A DNA stretch of 32,797 nucleotides from Actinomycetota bacterium (lineage in GTDB: Bacteria > Actinomycetota > Thermoleophilia > Gaiellales > Gaiellaceae): contig JACCTU010000130.1 of assembly GCA_013812235.1 (NCBI GenBank), forward strand, positions 1-32,797, written 5' to 3'. This document shows, one piece after another, positions 1 to 7,980 of the stretch. The position numbers and the translations under genes were made by a program. The first letter of the stretch is position 1, and each line of letters begins with the position of its first letter. The notes beneath the pieces are model-generated. The model made no database searches. It was not told where the DNA came from and saw nothing but the letters and a program-made list of their open reading frames with translations.

Positions 1-529
1 TCGGGTTCCGGCTCGGGTTCCGGCTCAGGTTCCGGTCCGGGCCCCGGCAGCGGCTCCTCCAGCTCGAGCTCGGCGGCGGGCGTAAGCGGCTCGGGCGCGG
101 GCGCTGGCTCGAGCTCCGGCCCGGGGATCGGCTCCGGCACTCGTTCGAGCACGGGCTGGGCGGCGGGATCGGGCTCGCGCGGCACGACGCGCACGTGCCT
201 CGGCTCGAGCTCCGTGGGGGCCGGTGGCGCCGCCGGCGTCTCTTCGGCGCGCCCGCGTGTGCGACGGCGCACTGCGCCTTGGCCCGGCCACGCACCCGTG
301 CGCGAGACGGCCACGTCGAACACGATCACCAGCAGGTACGCGAGCACCATCACGAGCACGATCGCAGTCCACTCCAAGCCGGCGAACCCGGCCACGAGGC
401 GGCGGCGGCGAGGAAGATCGCCTCGACGACGAATCGCGGCCCGAACACCCGCCGGCTCACGGCGCGCTAGGGCTTCGGCGGCAGCGCCGACGAAGCGGCG
501 GAGCGGCCGGGATTTTGCGATGTGGACAT
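1..529 (-). pseudogene. Broken or frameshifted membrane protein with Pro-Glu repeat tail, 3' end outside window
   Basis: Reading the minus strand from ATG 529, the frame gives MSTSQNPGRSAASS..., hits TAG at 469-467, and continues in the same frame as SRRVFGPRFVVEAIFLAAAA. Sense then moves to another frame at a GCC-repeat near 395-408, where one missing base would restore ...LVAGFAGLEWTAIVLVMVL..., a clear membrane helix. After the helix come an Arg-rich segment and a Pro/Glu/Ala-rich tail ending in (PE)n that leaves the window at base 1. An AAGGAG lies 12 nt before ATG 529 and a TACTTT -10-like box further upstream. GTG 460 would be an alternative start that avoids the TAG but not the frameshift. 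The listed ORF 25-372 is a shadow frame. Function is unknown; the layout resembles a single-pass membrane protein with a disordered tail. The lesions could also be sequencing or assembly errors. Confidence 0.5.
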
Positions 530-616
530 CTCGCTCTCTCGCTCCTTCGCTCACGGTGACCGTTGACGACTGTCCCCAAAGTATGACCTCTGTATCAGCC
601 TGACCGACGAAAGGGC

Positions 617-2359
617 TTAAATCGGGTCCGCCGTCACCTTGATTCCAAGTTCGGCGAGGACTTCCTGCGGGATCGGGGTCGGCGCGCCTGTCAGGGGGTC
701 CGACCCGCTCGCCGTCTTCGGGTAGGCGATCACCTCGCGGATGGTGGACTCGCCCGCCATCAGGGCGACGAACCGTTCGATCCCGAGCGCGAAGCCTCCG
801 TGCGGAGGTGCGCCCATCCGGAGGGCGTCGAGGAACCAGCCGAACTTCGCCTGCGCCTCCTCGTCGGACATGCCCATCGCCCGGAAGACCCGCTCCTGCA
901 CCTCCTGACGGTGGATCCTGATCGACCCCGAGCCGAGCTCCCAGCCGTTCCAGATCAGGTCGTAGTGCTGGCTGAGCGCCGAGCCGGGACCGGACTCGAT
1001 CAGGTCCTCGTGCTCGGGCATGGGCGCCGTAAAAGGATGGTGGACGAACGTCCACCGCCCCGTCTCCTCGTCGTGGAGGAAGAGCGGGAAGTCCAGGATC
1101 CAGAGGAACGCTTCCTGCGAGTCGTCGATCAGGCCGAGCTCGGCGCCGAGGTGCGAGCGCAGCGCGGCCAGCACGCGCTCGACGATGGGCTCGGTGTCGG
1201 CCGCGAAGAGGACGGTCGAGCCGGGCGGCGCGCGAAAGGCTTCCAGCTCTCGCTCGGAGAGGAACTTCGCGATCGGCGAACGTACGTCGCCGGACTCGTC
1301 GACGACGACGTAGGCGAGCCCCTTCGCGCCCCACTCCTTCGCGAACTCCTCGAGGCGTCCGAGCTCCGCGCGCGAGAAGGCGCGCGGAGCAACGAGGTAG
1401 CGGACCACGGGCGCGCCTGAGAAGACGCCGAACTCCGATCCGCGCGTCACATCGGTCGTGTCCTGGATCTCGAGGGCGAAGCGAACGTCAGGCTTGTCGG
1501 TCCCGTACCGGAGCATCGCCTCGGCGTACGCGAGCCGGGGAAACGGTCGTATGGGCGGCGTCTTGCCCGACGCTTCGAACGCCGCGACGACGACACGCTC
1601 GAGCACCCCGAGCACGTCCTCGCGAACCGGAAACGCGAGCTCGAGGTCGAGCTGTCGGAACTCGAACTGGCGGTCGGCGCGGAGATCCTCGTCACGCCAG
1701 CAGGTCGCGATCTGGTAGTAGCGGTCGAGCCCGCCGACCATGAACAGCTGCTTGAAGAGCTGCGGGGACTGCGCCAGCGCGAAGAACTTGCCCGGCTGGA
1801 GCCGAACCGGGACGAGGAAGTCACGCGCGCCTTCCGGCGTGCCGAGGGTCATGCTCGGAGTCCAGACGTCGATGAAGCCCTGCTCCTCCATCGTGTCCCG
1901 GATCGCCCCGATCACGTTCGCCGAGAGCCGGAGGTTCCGCTGCATGCGCTCGCGCCGAAGGTCGAGGTAGCGGTAGCGCAGCCGCACGATCTCGTCGACG
2001 TTCTCCTCGTCGAGCTGGAACGGCAGGGGGTCCGAGCGCGAGACGATCTCGAGCTCGTCGACCTGCACCTCGATCGCGCCGGTCGGGAGGTTCGGATTGA
2101 CCGCCTCGGGCGCCCGGCGGACGACTTCGCCGCGCGCGCGCAGGACGAACTCGCCGCGGACGTCGTGCGCGACGACGGCTGCCTCGGGCGCACGGTCGGG
2201 GTTCACGACGAGCTGCACGAGTCCAGTGTGGTCGCGCAGGTCGATGAAGACAAGACCGCCGTGATCTCGCCGGCGAGCGGTCCAGCCGGCGAGCGTCAGC
2301 CGTTGGCCGACCTGGTCCGCGGTGACCTCGCCGCAGTACGTGTCGCGCCACTCGTTCAC
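617..2359 (-). CDS. aspS: Aspartyl-tRNA synthetase (bacterial type, probably non-discriminating)
   Basis: Class II synthetase that charges tRNA-Asp with aspartate in the cytoplasm. The 580-residue product is full length. An N-terminal OB-fold anticodon-binding domain contains GWTARRRDHGGLVFIDLRD. Motif 2 is CWRDEDLRADRQFEFRQLD, an insertion (GAD-type) domain lies in the middle, and motif 3 GFALGIERFVALM is near the C-terminus. The start is GTG 2359, which overlaps the hisS TGA as GTGA, so translation is probably coupled to hisS. The ORF track shows this frame open back to 4207, but the upstream part is antisense-frame sequence over hisS and the hydrolase. The His in RRRDHGG sits where discriminating enzymes such as that of E. 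coli have Leu and non-discriminating enzymes have His. This suggests it also makes Asp-tRNA-Asn for GatCAB. Confidence 0.97.
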   Translation of the reverse strand: MNEWRDTYCGEVTADQVGQRLTLAGWTARRRDHGGLVFIDLRDHTGLVQLVVNPDRAPEAAVVAHDVRGEFVLRARGEVVRRAPEAVNPNLPTGAIEVQVDELEIVSRSDPLPFQLDEENVDEIVRLRYRYLDLRRERMQRNLRLSANVIGAIRDTMEEQGFIDVWTPSMTLGTPEGARDFLVPVRLQPGKFFALAQSPQLFKQLFMVGGLDRYYQIATCWRDEDLRADRQFEFRQLDLELAFPVREDVLGVLERVVVAAFEASGKTPPIRPFPRLAYAEAMLRYGTDKPDVRFALEIQDTTDVTRGSEFGVFSGAPVVRYLVAPRAFSRAELGRLEEFAKEWGAKGLAYVVVDESGDVRSPIAKFLSERELEAFRAPPGSTVLFAADTEPIVERVLAALRSHLGAELGLIDDSQEAFLWILDFPLFLHDEETGRWTFVHHPFTAPMPEHEDLIESGPGSALSQHYDLIWNGWELGSGSIRIHRQEVQERVFRAMGMSDEEAQAKFGWFLDALRMGAPPHGGFALGIERFVALMAGESTIREVIAYPKTASGSDPLTGAPTPIPQEVLAELGIKVTADPI

Positions 2360-3585
2360 CGGAGCACCGTAGCCGCGACCTTGTCGACGGGCACGTCCTG
2401 CTCGACGTCGCCGCGCTTGATCGTCGCGCCGTCCGCGCGCACGTGAACGAACGCCCGCGCGCCGGACCGCGCGAGTTGCGTGCGCTGACCCTTGAGCGAG
2501 CGCCCGGCGTAGTCGGCGTCGCACGAGACCCCGGCCGCGCGCAGCTTGGGAAGCTCGGCAAGCGCAGTGGCACGGTCCGCGTCGGGCTCGATCAGGAAAA
2601 AAAGGTCGAGCTCGCGAGGCTCCGCGGTGATCCCCTCGTGTTCGAGTGCCTGCACCAGGCGCTCGACACCCGCGCCGAAGCCGATCCCCGGTGTCGGCGG
2701 ACCGCCGAGCTCCTCGATCAGGCCGTCGTACCGACCACCCGCGCAGATCGTCGACTGCGCCCCCTCCTCGGGACCGACGAACTCGAAGGTCGTGCGCGTG
2801 TAGTAGTCGAGGCCGCGCACGAGGGTCGGTTCGAGGGTGTACGGAACGTCGAGCGCGTCGAGGTACCGGCGCACCTCCGCGAAGTGCTCGCGGCATGCGT
2901 CGCACAGCGACTCGCCGATCTTCGGCGCGTCGGCGAGCGCCGCGCGGACGCTGGGGCTCTTGACGTCGAAAACGCGGAGCGGGCTCGTCGCGCGCTTCTG
3001 ACGCGCCTCGTCGTCGAGCACCGAGTCGTTCGCGGCGAGCCACTCGACGAGCTTCTCGACGTACGCCGGGCGGCAGTTCGCGTCGCCGATCGAGTTGAGC
3101 TGCAGCTCCCACTGCGTCACGCCGAGCCGGCGAAGCACCTCGACGTACAGCTGGATCACCTCGGCGTCGATCGCGGGGTCGTCGGAGCCGATCGCCTCGA
3201 CGGACTGCTGCCAGTGCTCGCGGTAGCGGCCCTTCTGCGGCGTGGCGTAGCGGTACATCGTCGCCTGCGTGTAGAGCTTCACGGGCTGCGGGTCGCGCTG
3301 CATCCCGTGCTCGAGGTAGGCGCGGCAGATCGGGGCCGTACCCTCGGGTCGCAGCGCGAGCAGACGTTCGCCCTGGTCCTCGAAGACGTACATCTCCTTC
3401 TGCACGACGTCGGAGCCTTGGCCGGACGTGCGGAGGAAGAGCTCGGCGTCCTCGAACACCGGCGTGACGATTCGGGCGTAGCCGTACGTCTCGGCGACCT
3501 CGGCGAGCGTGCCCGTGGCGAGCTGCCAGAGCGGCTGCTCCGACGGGAGGACGTCGTGGGTCCCGCGCGGCGCCTGGAACTTCAC
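2356..3585 (-). CDS. hisS: Histidyl-tRNA synthetase
   Basis: Class II synthetase that attaches histidine to tRNA-His. The product is 409 residues, normal for the bacterial enzyme. It starts MKFQAPRGTHDVLPSEQ (motif 1 region follows). Motif 2 is in the RYATPQKGRYREHWQQ segment, the HisRS-specific LVRGLDYYTRTTFEFV is present, and motif 3 is GIGFGAGVERL. The C-terminal anticodon-binding domain ends ...DKVAATVLR. The start is GTG 3585, overlapping the TGA of the upstream hydrolase by 4 bp, and the stop overlaps the aspS start by 4 bp. The three genes thus form a tightly coupled operon. A hisS-aspS pair is a common arrangement in Gram-positive bacteria. No T-box leader is visible upstream. Confidence 0.97.
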   Translation of the reverse strand: MKFQAPRGTHDVLPSEQPLWQLATGTLAEVAETYGYARIVTPVFEDAELFLRTSGQGSDVVQKEMYVFEDQGERLLALRPEGTAPICRAYLEHGMQRDPQPVKLYTQATMYRYATPQKGRYREHWQQSVEAIGSDDPAIDAEVIQLYVEVLRRLGVTQWELQLNSIGDANCRPAYVEKLVEWLAANDSVLDDEARQKRATSPLRVFDVKSPSVRAALADAPKIGESLCDACREHFAEVRRYLDALDVPYTLEPTLVRGLDYYTRTTFEFVGPEEGAQSTICAGGRYDGLIEELGGPPTPGIGFGAGVERLVQALEHEGITAEPRELDLFFLIEPDADRATALAELPKLRAAGVSCDADYAGRSLKGQRTQLARSGARAFVHVRADGATIKRGDVEQDVPVDKVAATVLR

Positions 3586-4220
3586 TGCGAGGCGGAGCGG
3601 AGCCCTGCGAGGAAGGGGTTGCGCGCGAGCTCAGCTCCGAGCGTCGTCGCGGGGCCGTGGCCGGAGTACACGACCGTCTCGGGCGGATACCGCTCGGTGA
3701 GCAGGCGGATCGAGTCGAGCAGGGTCTCCCAGTCGCCGCCGGGGAGGTCGACGCGGCCGACGCCGCCCGCGAACAGGACGTCGCCGGAGAAGAGGCTCGC
3801 GCCCGCGTAATAGGAAAGGTGTCCGGGAGCGTGGCCCGGAACGTCGAGGACGTCGAACCCGATGTCGGCGAGCTCGAGGCTCTCTCCGCCAGAGACACGA
3901 CGCGCTCCCTCGTAGCCGCGAACGTCCAGCCCCGGCGGCGAAAACGGGCTCTCGAGCCCGCCGACCGCGTCCGGCGAGACGTACACGGGCGCGCCCGTGG
4001 CCTCCGCCAGGTCGGCGACGCCGCCGATGTGGTCGAAGTGCGTGTGTGTGAGCACGATCGCGCCGCAGGTGAGCCCTGTGCGCGCGAGCTCCGCTTGCAG
4101 CCTCTCCAGGTCCCCGCCGGGATCGACGACGACGGCTTCGTGAGCAGCCTGGTCGGCCCGAACGACGTAGCAATTCGTGCCGATCGGGCCGAGCTGGTAC
4201 GTGTCAACCGCGAGCGCCAC
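3582..4220 (-). CDS. Metallo-beta-lactamase-fold hydrolase (glyoxalase II-like)
   Basis: A single-domain 212-residue MBL-fold protein, the size of YcbL-type glyoxalase II-like hydrolases. The metal site is easy to read: LTHTHFDHIGG (HxHxDH), then VPGHAPGHLSYY (His), SGDVLF (bridging Asp) and YSGHGPAT (last His). The N-terminal LGPIGTNCYVV is typical of this group. The likely reaction is thioester hydrolysis, for example of S-lactoylglutathione-like adducts, but the substrate cannot be read from sequence. It starts at GTG 4220, ten nt after a TAGACT -10 element and without a Shine-Dalgarno sequence. It is the first gene of the hydrolase-hisS-aspS operon and is divergent from the cupin gene. 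Confidence 0.9.
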   Translation of the reverse strand: MALAVDTYQLGPIGTNCYVVRADQAAHEAVVVDPGGDLERLQAELARTGLTCGAIVLTHTHFDHIGGVADLAEATGAPVYVSPDAVGGLESPFSPPGLDVRGYEGARRVSGGESLELADIGFDVLDVPGHAPGHLSYYAGASLFSGDVLFAGGVGRVDLPGGDWETLLDSIRLLTERYPPETVVYSGHGPATTLGAELARNPFLAGLRSASQ

Positions 4221-4230
4221 CGGGGCGTTG

Positions 4231-4253
4231 AGTCTACTCGGGACGGTTAGGAT
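4231..4253. promoter_or_regulatory. Divergent pair of -10 elements between hydrolase and cupin genes
   Basis: On the minus strand TAGACT (4236-4231) lies 10 nt before GTG 4220. On the plus strand TAGGAT (4248-4253) lies 8 nt before GTG 4262. Both fit TANNNT and imply very short or absent 5' leaders. No good -35 hexamers are seen. Confidence 0.5.
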
Positions 4254-4261
4254 CCCTCGCC

Positions 4262-4609
4262 GTGCAGAACTGGAACCTGATGGAGATCGACACGCCCGAG
4301 GGAAGCCGCTCGCCCGTCGTCCTGCACTCCGAGGACGGAGAGGCGCGAGCGGTCCTGATCGGCCTGAAGCCCGGGCAGCGGCTCGGCGACCACCAGGTCA
4401 AGGAGGCGGCGTTGCTCGTCGTGGTCGACGGCGCTGTCGACGTGGAGGCGGGCGCGGAGCGGGTGTCGGCCGGCCCAGGCACGGTGTTCAGGTTCGACCC
4501 GGACGAGCGGCACTCGATCTCGAGCGCGCCGGGGGCGAAGTTGCTGCTCGTGCTCGCACCGTGGCCGGGCGCCGGCCACTACCGGGGCGGGCAGGCCACA
4601 GCGCGCTAG
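4262..4609 (+). CDS. Small single-domain cupin protein
   Basis: A 115-residue protein with one cupin beta-barrel. The first cupin motif region is LKPGQRLGDHQVKEAALLVVVDGAVDVEAG, with candidate metal ligands His and Glu. The second is GTVFRFDPDERHSI, with a His ligand. The protein ends soon after the barrel, so there is no added catalytic or DNA-binding domain. Such stand-alone cupins include isomerases, dioxygenases and small-molecule binding proteins; the substrate is unknown. The start is GTG 4262, supported by the TAGGAT -10 box 8 nt upstream. Its TAG stop interlocks with the TAG stop of the convergent membrane protein gene in a CTAG palindrome. Confidence 0.8.
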   Translation: MQNWNLMEIDTPEGSRSPVVLHSEDGEARAVLIGLKPGQRLGDHQVKEAALLVVVDGAVDVEAGAERVSAGPGTVFRFDPDERHSISSAPGAKLLLVLAPWPGAGHYRGGQATAR

Positions 4610-5010
4610 CGCTTCGACTGAGGAACTGCGCCGGTGCGCTTCACGTAGCGCTTGTACATGAACGAGTCCATGAAGTAGCTGAACGGCAGGAAGATCGCCA
4701 TCAGCCAGAGCGTCGTCAGGGCCTGCTGGATCACCGTGGCGTCGGCGCTCGTGAGCATCACCGTGATGAACATCAGCGGCGCGAAGATCAAGCCTCGCTT
4801 CGCGACTCGCCCCCAGGACGGCGGCTGGACGCGGACGCCCTGGGCGGTCCGCGGGTTCGGCTTCGCGCGGCCGTTGCGCGAGGCGGTGCGCTCGGCCTTC
4901 ACGTCGTCCTCGGCGACCTCGACCTCGTTGCCGTCCTCGTCGACGTAGACGTACTCGTACTCGTGCCGCTTGCTCTTGGCCTGGCGGCGCCGCTGCTTGC
5001 GGGTCGGCAT
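4606..5010 (-). CDS. Small membrane protein of unknown function
   Basis: I do not recognise a named family. The 134-residue product starts MPTRKQRRRQAKSKRHEYEY, a strongly basic head. An acidic patch (VDEDGNEVEVAEDD) and a basic Pro-containing linker follow. Two hydrophobic segments come next, near residues 77-92 (GLIFAPLMFITVMLTS) and 97-114 (ALTTLWLMAIFLPFSYF), then a basic tail YKRYVKRTG. It therefore looks like a two-helix inner-membrane protein with a cytoplasmic N-terminal region. ATG 5010 is chosen over the longer ORF-track start (5130) because a TAGGCT -10 box lies 7 nt upstream and the extra 40 residues are low-complexity shadow of hutI. It sits 10 nt after hutI but probably has its own promoter inside the hutI stop region. 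Confidence 0.75.
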   Translation of the reverse strand: MPTRKQRRRQAKSKRHEYEYVYVDEDGNEVEVAEDDVKAERTASRNGRAKPNPRTAQGVRVQPPSWGRVAKRGLIFAPLMFITVMLTSADATVIQQALTTLWLMAIFLPFSYFMDSFMYKRYVKRTGAVPQSKR

Positions 5011-5017
5011 TCGCTCT

Positions 5018-5023
5018 AGCCTA
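5018..5023 (-). promoter_or_regulatory. -10 element for the small membrane protein gene
   Basis: TAGGCT on the minus strand, 7 nt before ATG 5010. It overlaps the hutI stop codon. It matches the short-leader TANNNT pattern seen at other first genes in this window. Confidence 0.4.
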
Positions 5024-6271
5024 GCTCGCCGTGCGCCGGCTGCGGCTCCACACGAGGTCGCCGCCGCGGACGACCGCGCCGACCACGTCTCCGCCGAGGT
5101 GATACGCGAGGTAGCGCCAGTCCGGCGCATCGAGCAGGACCACGTCCGCGGCGAAGCCGGGCGCGAGCCGTCCGACGTGGCCGGCCCGCCCGAGGACGTG
5201 CGCCGCGTTCACCGTGCACGCCCCGAGCGCCTCGGCGGGCGAAAGTCGAAGCTGGGTGCAAGCGAGCGAGCAGACGAGCGGGAGGCTCTCGCAGAACGCG
5301 CTCCCCGGGTTGAAATCGGTCGCGAGAGCGACCGCCGCCCCGGAGTCGACGAGCGCGCGAGCGGGCGGCATCGGCCGGCCGAGAAAGAGCGCGCTGACGG
5401 GGAGCAGGACGCCAACAACGTCCGAGCGCGCCAGCGCACGCGCGCCGTCGGCCCCGGTCGCCTCGAGATGGTCGACGGAGCACGCCCCCAGCTCGATCGC
5501 GAGCGGGACCGCGCCCGACTCGCTGAACTGGTCGCCGTGCAGCCGGAGCGAGAGCCCGGCGGCTCGACACGCTTCGAGGTAACGGCGCGCCGGTGCCGCG
5601 TCGAATGCTCCGCGCTCGAGGAAGACGTCCGCCGCCTCCGCGAGCCCGGCAGCATCGGGCAGTACTTCGGAGAGCGCGAAGTCGAGATAGGTGTCCGCGT
5701 CGTCGAACTCGGGCGGGACGGCGTGCGCGCCGAGCCAAGTCGGAACGCCGCCCGCCGCGGCGACAGCTCTAAGTGAAGCAAGTTCGGTGTCGCGGTCGAG
5801 GCCGTACCCCGACTTCCCTTCGAACGTGGTGGTGCCCGCTCGGAGCATCCACGCCGCGTGGCGTCGGACCGCTCGCTCGAGCTCGTCCTCCGACGCCGCG
5901 CGCGTCGCGCGCACGGTCGACAGGATGCCGCCGCCTGCCGCGTGCAGCTCCTCGTAGCTCGCGCCCGCCGCGCGCAGCGAGAACTCCTCCACGCGGTCGC
6001 CCGCGAAGGACGGATGGGTGTGGCAGTCGACGAGGCCGGGGATCGCGCAGTGTCCGCTTCCGTCGAGCTCCACGACGTCGCCGTCGAGGGCCGGCAGGTC
6101 CCGCATGCGACCGACCGAGTCGATCACGCCGCCCGTGCAGAGCACGTACGCGTCGTCGAGCCAATCGACGTCCGCGAGCGCCCGACCGCGAAGCGGCGCG
6201 TCGCGACCGGCAGGCGTGACGAGCTGCTCGAGGTCGCGGATCAGCAGGCGCGTCGCGCCGGTCCCGCTCAC
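5021..6271 (-). CDS. hutI: Imidazolonepropionase
   Basis: Third enzyme of histidine degradation: hydrolyses 4-imidazolone-5-propionate to N-formimino-L-glutamate. The 416-residue product has the amidohydrolase fold. [14 protein letters not shown] carries the metal-binding HxH, and [20 protein letters not shown] and LHGDQFSE are the usual hut amidohydrolase blocks (LHGDQ contributes another metal/substrate His). [12 protein letters not shown] carries the catalytic-site Asp. The C-terminal beta-sandwich ([24 protein letters not shown]) is complete. It begins at GTG 6271, overlapping the hutU TGA as GTGA, so it is translated as the third gene of hutHUI. Confidence 0.96.
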   Translation of the reverse strand: MSGTGATRLLIRDLEQLVTPAGRDAPLRGRALADVDWLDDAYVLCTGGVIDSVGRMRDLPALDGDVVELDGSGHCAIPGLVDCHTHPSFAGDRVEEFSLRAAGASYEELHAAGGGILSTVRATRAASEDELERAVRRHAAWMLRAGTTTFEGKSGYGLDRDTELASLRAVAAAGGVPTWLGAHAVPPEFDDADTYLDFALSEVLPDAAGLAEAADVFLERGAFDAAPARRYLEACRAAGLSLRLHGDQFSESGAVPLAIELGACSVDHLEATGADGARALARSDVVGVLLPVSALFLGRPMPPARALVDSGAAVALATDFNPGSAFCESLPLVCSLACTQLRLSPAEALGACTVNAAHVLGRAGHVGRLAPGFAADVVLLDAPDWRYLAYHLGGDVVGAVVRGGDLVWSRSRRTAS

Positions 6272-7980
6272 GCAGCTCCGGCGCCGCCCATCGGCGGCTC
6301 GAAGCCGTGCTCAGCCGCCGCCGCGCGCGCTTCGGGGTAGCCGGCGTCGAGATGCCGCATCACGCCCGTGCCGGGGTCGGCGGTCAACACGCGTTCGAGC
6401 CGCTCGGCGGCGTCGTCGGTCCCGTCTGCGACGACGACCATGCCTGCGTGGATCGAGTTGCCGATCCCCACTCCGCCGCCGTGGTGCACGCTCACCCACG
6501 TCGCTCCCGCCGCGACGTTCAGCAGCGCGTTCAGGATCGGCCAGTCCGCGATCGCGTCACTTCCGTCTCGCATCGCCTCGGTCTCCCGGTACGGAGAGGC
6601 GACCGAGCCGGAGTCGAGGTGATCACGCCCGATCGCGACGGGCGCCAGCACGCGCCCGCTTCGCACGAGCTCGTTGATCGCGAGTCCGGCCTGGGCGCGG
6701 TCGCCGAGGCCGAGCCAGCAGATTCGCGCGGGTAGCCCCTGGAACGCAACCCGATCGGGTGCAAGCTCGAGCCACCGCTGCAGGAGCACGTCGTCGGGAA
6801 AGAGCTCGCGCAGGGTCTCGTCGATCGCCGCGATGTCAGCCGGGTCGCCCGAGAGCGCCGCCCAGCGGAACGGTCCCACGCCGCGGCAGAAGAGCGGCCG
6901 GATATAGGCCGGGACGAAGCCCGGGTATGAGAAGGCGTCCGCTACGCCGGCTTCATGAGCCTCCCCGCGAAGATTGTTGCCATAGTCGAAAACGTAGCTG
7001 CCGCGCTCGGCGAATTCGAGCAACGCGCGCACGTGTTGCACAATCGACACACGTGCTCGTCTGAGGTACTCGTCCGGATCGGACGCACGCAGTGCAGCCG
7101 CCTCGTGCACGTCGAGCCCGACCGGCACGTACCCGGTCAACGGATCGTGCGCGGCAGTCTGGTCGGTGACGAGGTCGAAGTGCTCCCCGCGGCGCACGAG
7201 CTCGGACACGACCTCAGCGGCGTTCCCGAGCAGCCCGACAGAGAGCGCTCGGCCCTCCCCGGCAGCCGCGCGCACGCGCGCCAACGCGTCGTCGAGCGAG
7301 TCGGCAGCCTCGTCGAGGTAGCGCGTTCGCAGGCGCCGCTCGATCCGCTCGGGGTCGACCTCGACGCACAGGATCGCCGCACCGGCCATCGTCGCAGCGA
7401 GCGGCTGCGCCCCACCCATCCCCCCGAGCCCTGCCGTGAGGATCGTGCGCCCGGCGAGGTCGGCCGACCCGTAGTGCGTCTCGCCCGCGGCCGCGAAGGT
7501 CTGGTACGTCCCCTGCAGGATCCCCTGCGTGCCGATGTAGATCCACGAGCCCGCCGTCATCTGGCCGAACATCGTCAGGCCAAGCGCCTCGAGCCGGCGA
7601 AACTCCTCCCAGTTTGCCCAGCGCGGCACGAGCAACGAGTTGGCGATCAGCACGCGCGGTGCACCCGGGTGCGTGCGGAAGACGCCGACCGGCTTGCCGC
7701 TCTGCACGAGCAGGGTCTCGTCGTCGCCGAGGCGGAGCAGCGTCGCGACGATCGCCTTCAGCGCCTCGTGCGACCGCGCCGCCTTGCCCGAGCCGCCGTA
7801 GACGACGAGCTCCTCCGGACGCTCGGCGACCTCCGCGTCGAGGTTGTTGAGCAGCATCCGAAGGGGCGCCTCGGTCGACCACGAGCGAGCGTTCAGCTCA
7901 GCCCCGCGCGGTGCGCGGATCGACCGGAGGTCGCCGCAAAGCGCCTCGACTGACTCGTCGACGGGCCTGGCGACCGCCAC
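6268..7980 (-). CDS. hutU: Urocanate hydratase
   Basis: Second enzyme of histidine degradation: adds water to urocanate to give imidazolonepropionate, using tightly bound NAD+ as an electrophile. The 570-residue protein is full length. Recognisable blocks are [42 protein letters not shown], the NAD-binding [12 protein letters not shown], and [13 protein letters not shown] containing the catalytic-site Cys. The C-terminal block is [18 protein letters not shown]. The start is GTG 7980, whose first G is shared with the TAG stop of hutH. The downstream hutI start overlaps its own stop. Cytoplasmic, probably a dimer by family precedent. Confidence 0.97.
   Translation of the reverse strand: MAVARPVDESVEALCGDLRSIRAPRGAELNARSWSTEAPLRMLLNNLDAEVAERPEELVVYGGSGKAARSHEALKAIVATLLRLGDDETLLVQSGKPVGVFRTHPGAPRVLIANSLLVPRWANWEEFRRLEALGLTMFGQMTAGSWIYIGTQGILQGTYQTFAAAGETHYGSADLAGRTILTAGLGGMGGAQPLAATMAGAAILCVEVDPERIERRLRTRYLDEAADSLDDALARVRAAAGEGRALSVGLLGNAAEVVSELVRRGEHFDLVTDQTAAHDPLTGYVPVGLDVHEAAALRASDPDEYLRRARVSIVQHVRALLEFAERGSYVFDYGNNLRGEAHEAGVADAFSYPGFVPAYIRPLFCRGVGPFRWAALSGDPADIAAIDETLRELFPDDVLLQRWLELAPDRVAFQGLPARICWLGLGDRAQAGLAINELVRSGRVLAPVAIGRDHLDSGSVASPYRETEAMRDGSDAIADWPILNALLNVAAGATWVSVHHGGGVGIGNSIHAGMVVVADGTDDAAERLERVLTADPGTGVMRHLDAGYPEARAAAAEHGFEPPMGGAGAA

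Noticed and set aside
560-585. GACTGTCCCCAAAGTATGACC-like stretch as a dispersed or transposon-linked motif
   Set aside because: It recalls motifs seen beside REP-type elements, but there is one copy, no terminal repeats and no transposase here.
617-4207. Single 1196-codon minus-strand ORF
   Set aside because: Only its last 580 codons are real (aspS). The rest is a non-coding frame over hisS and the hydrolase, left open by high GC.
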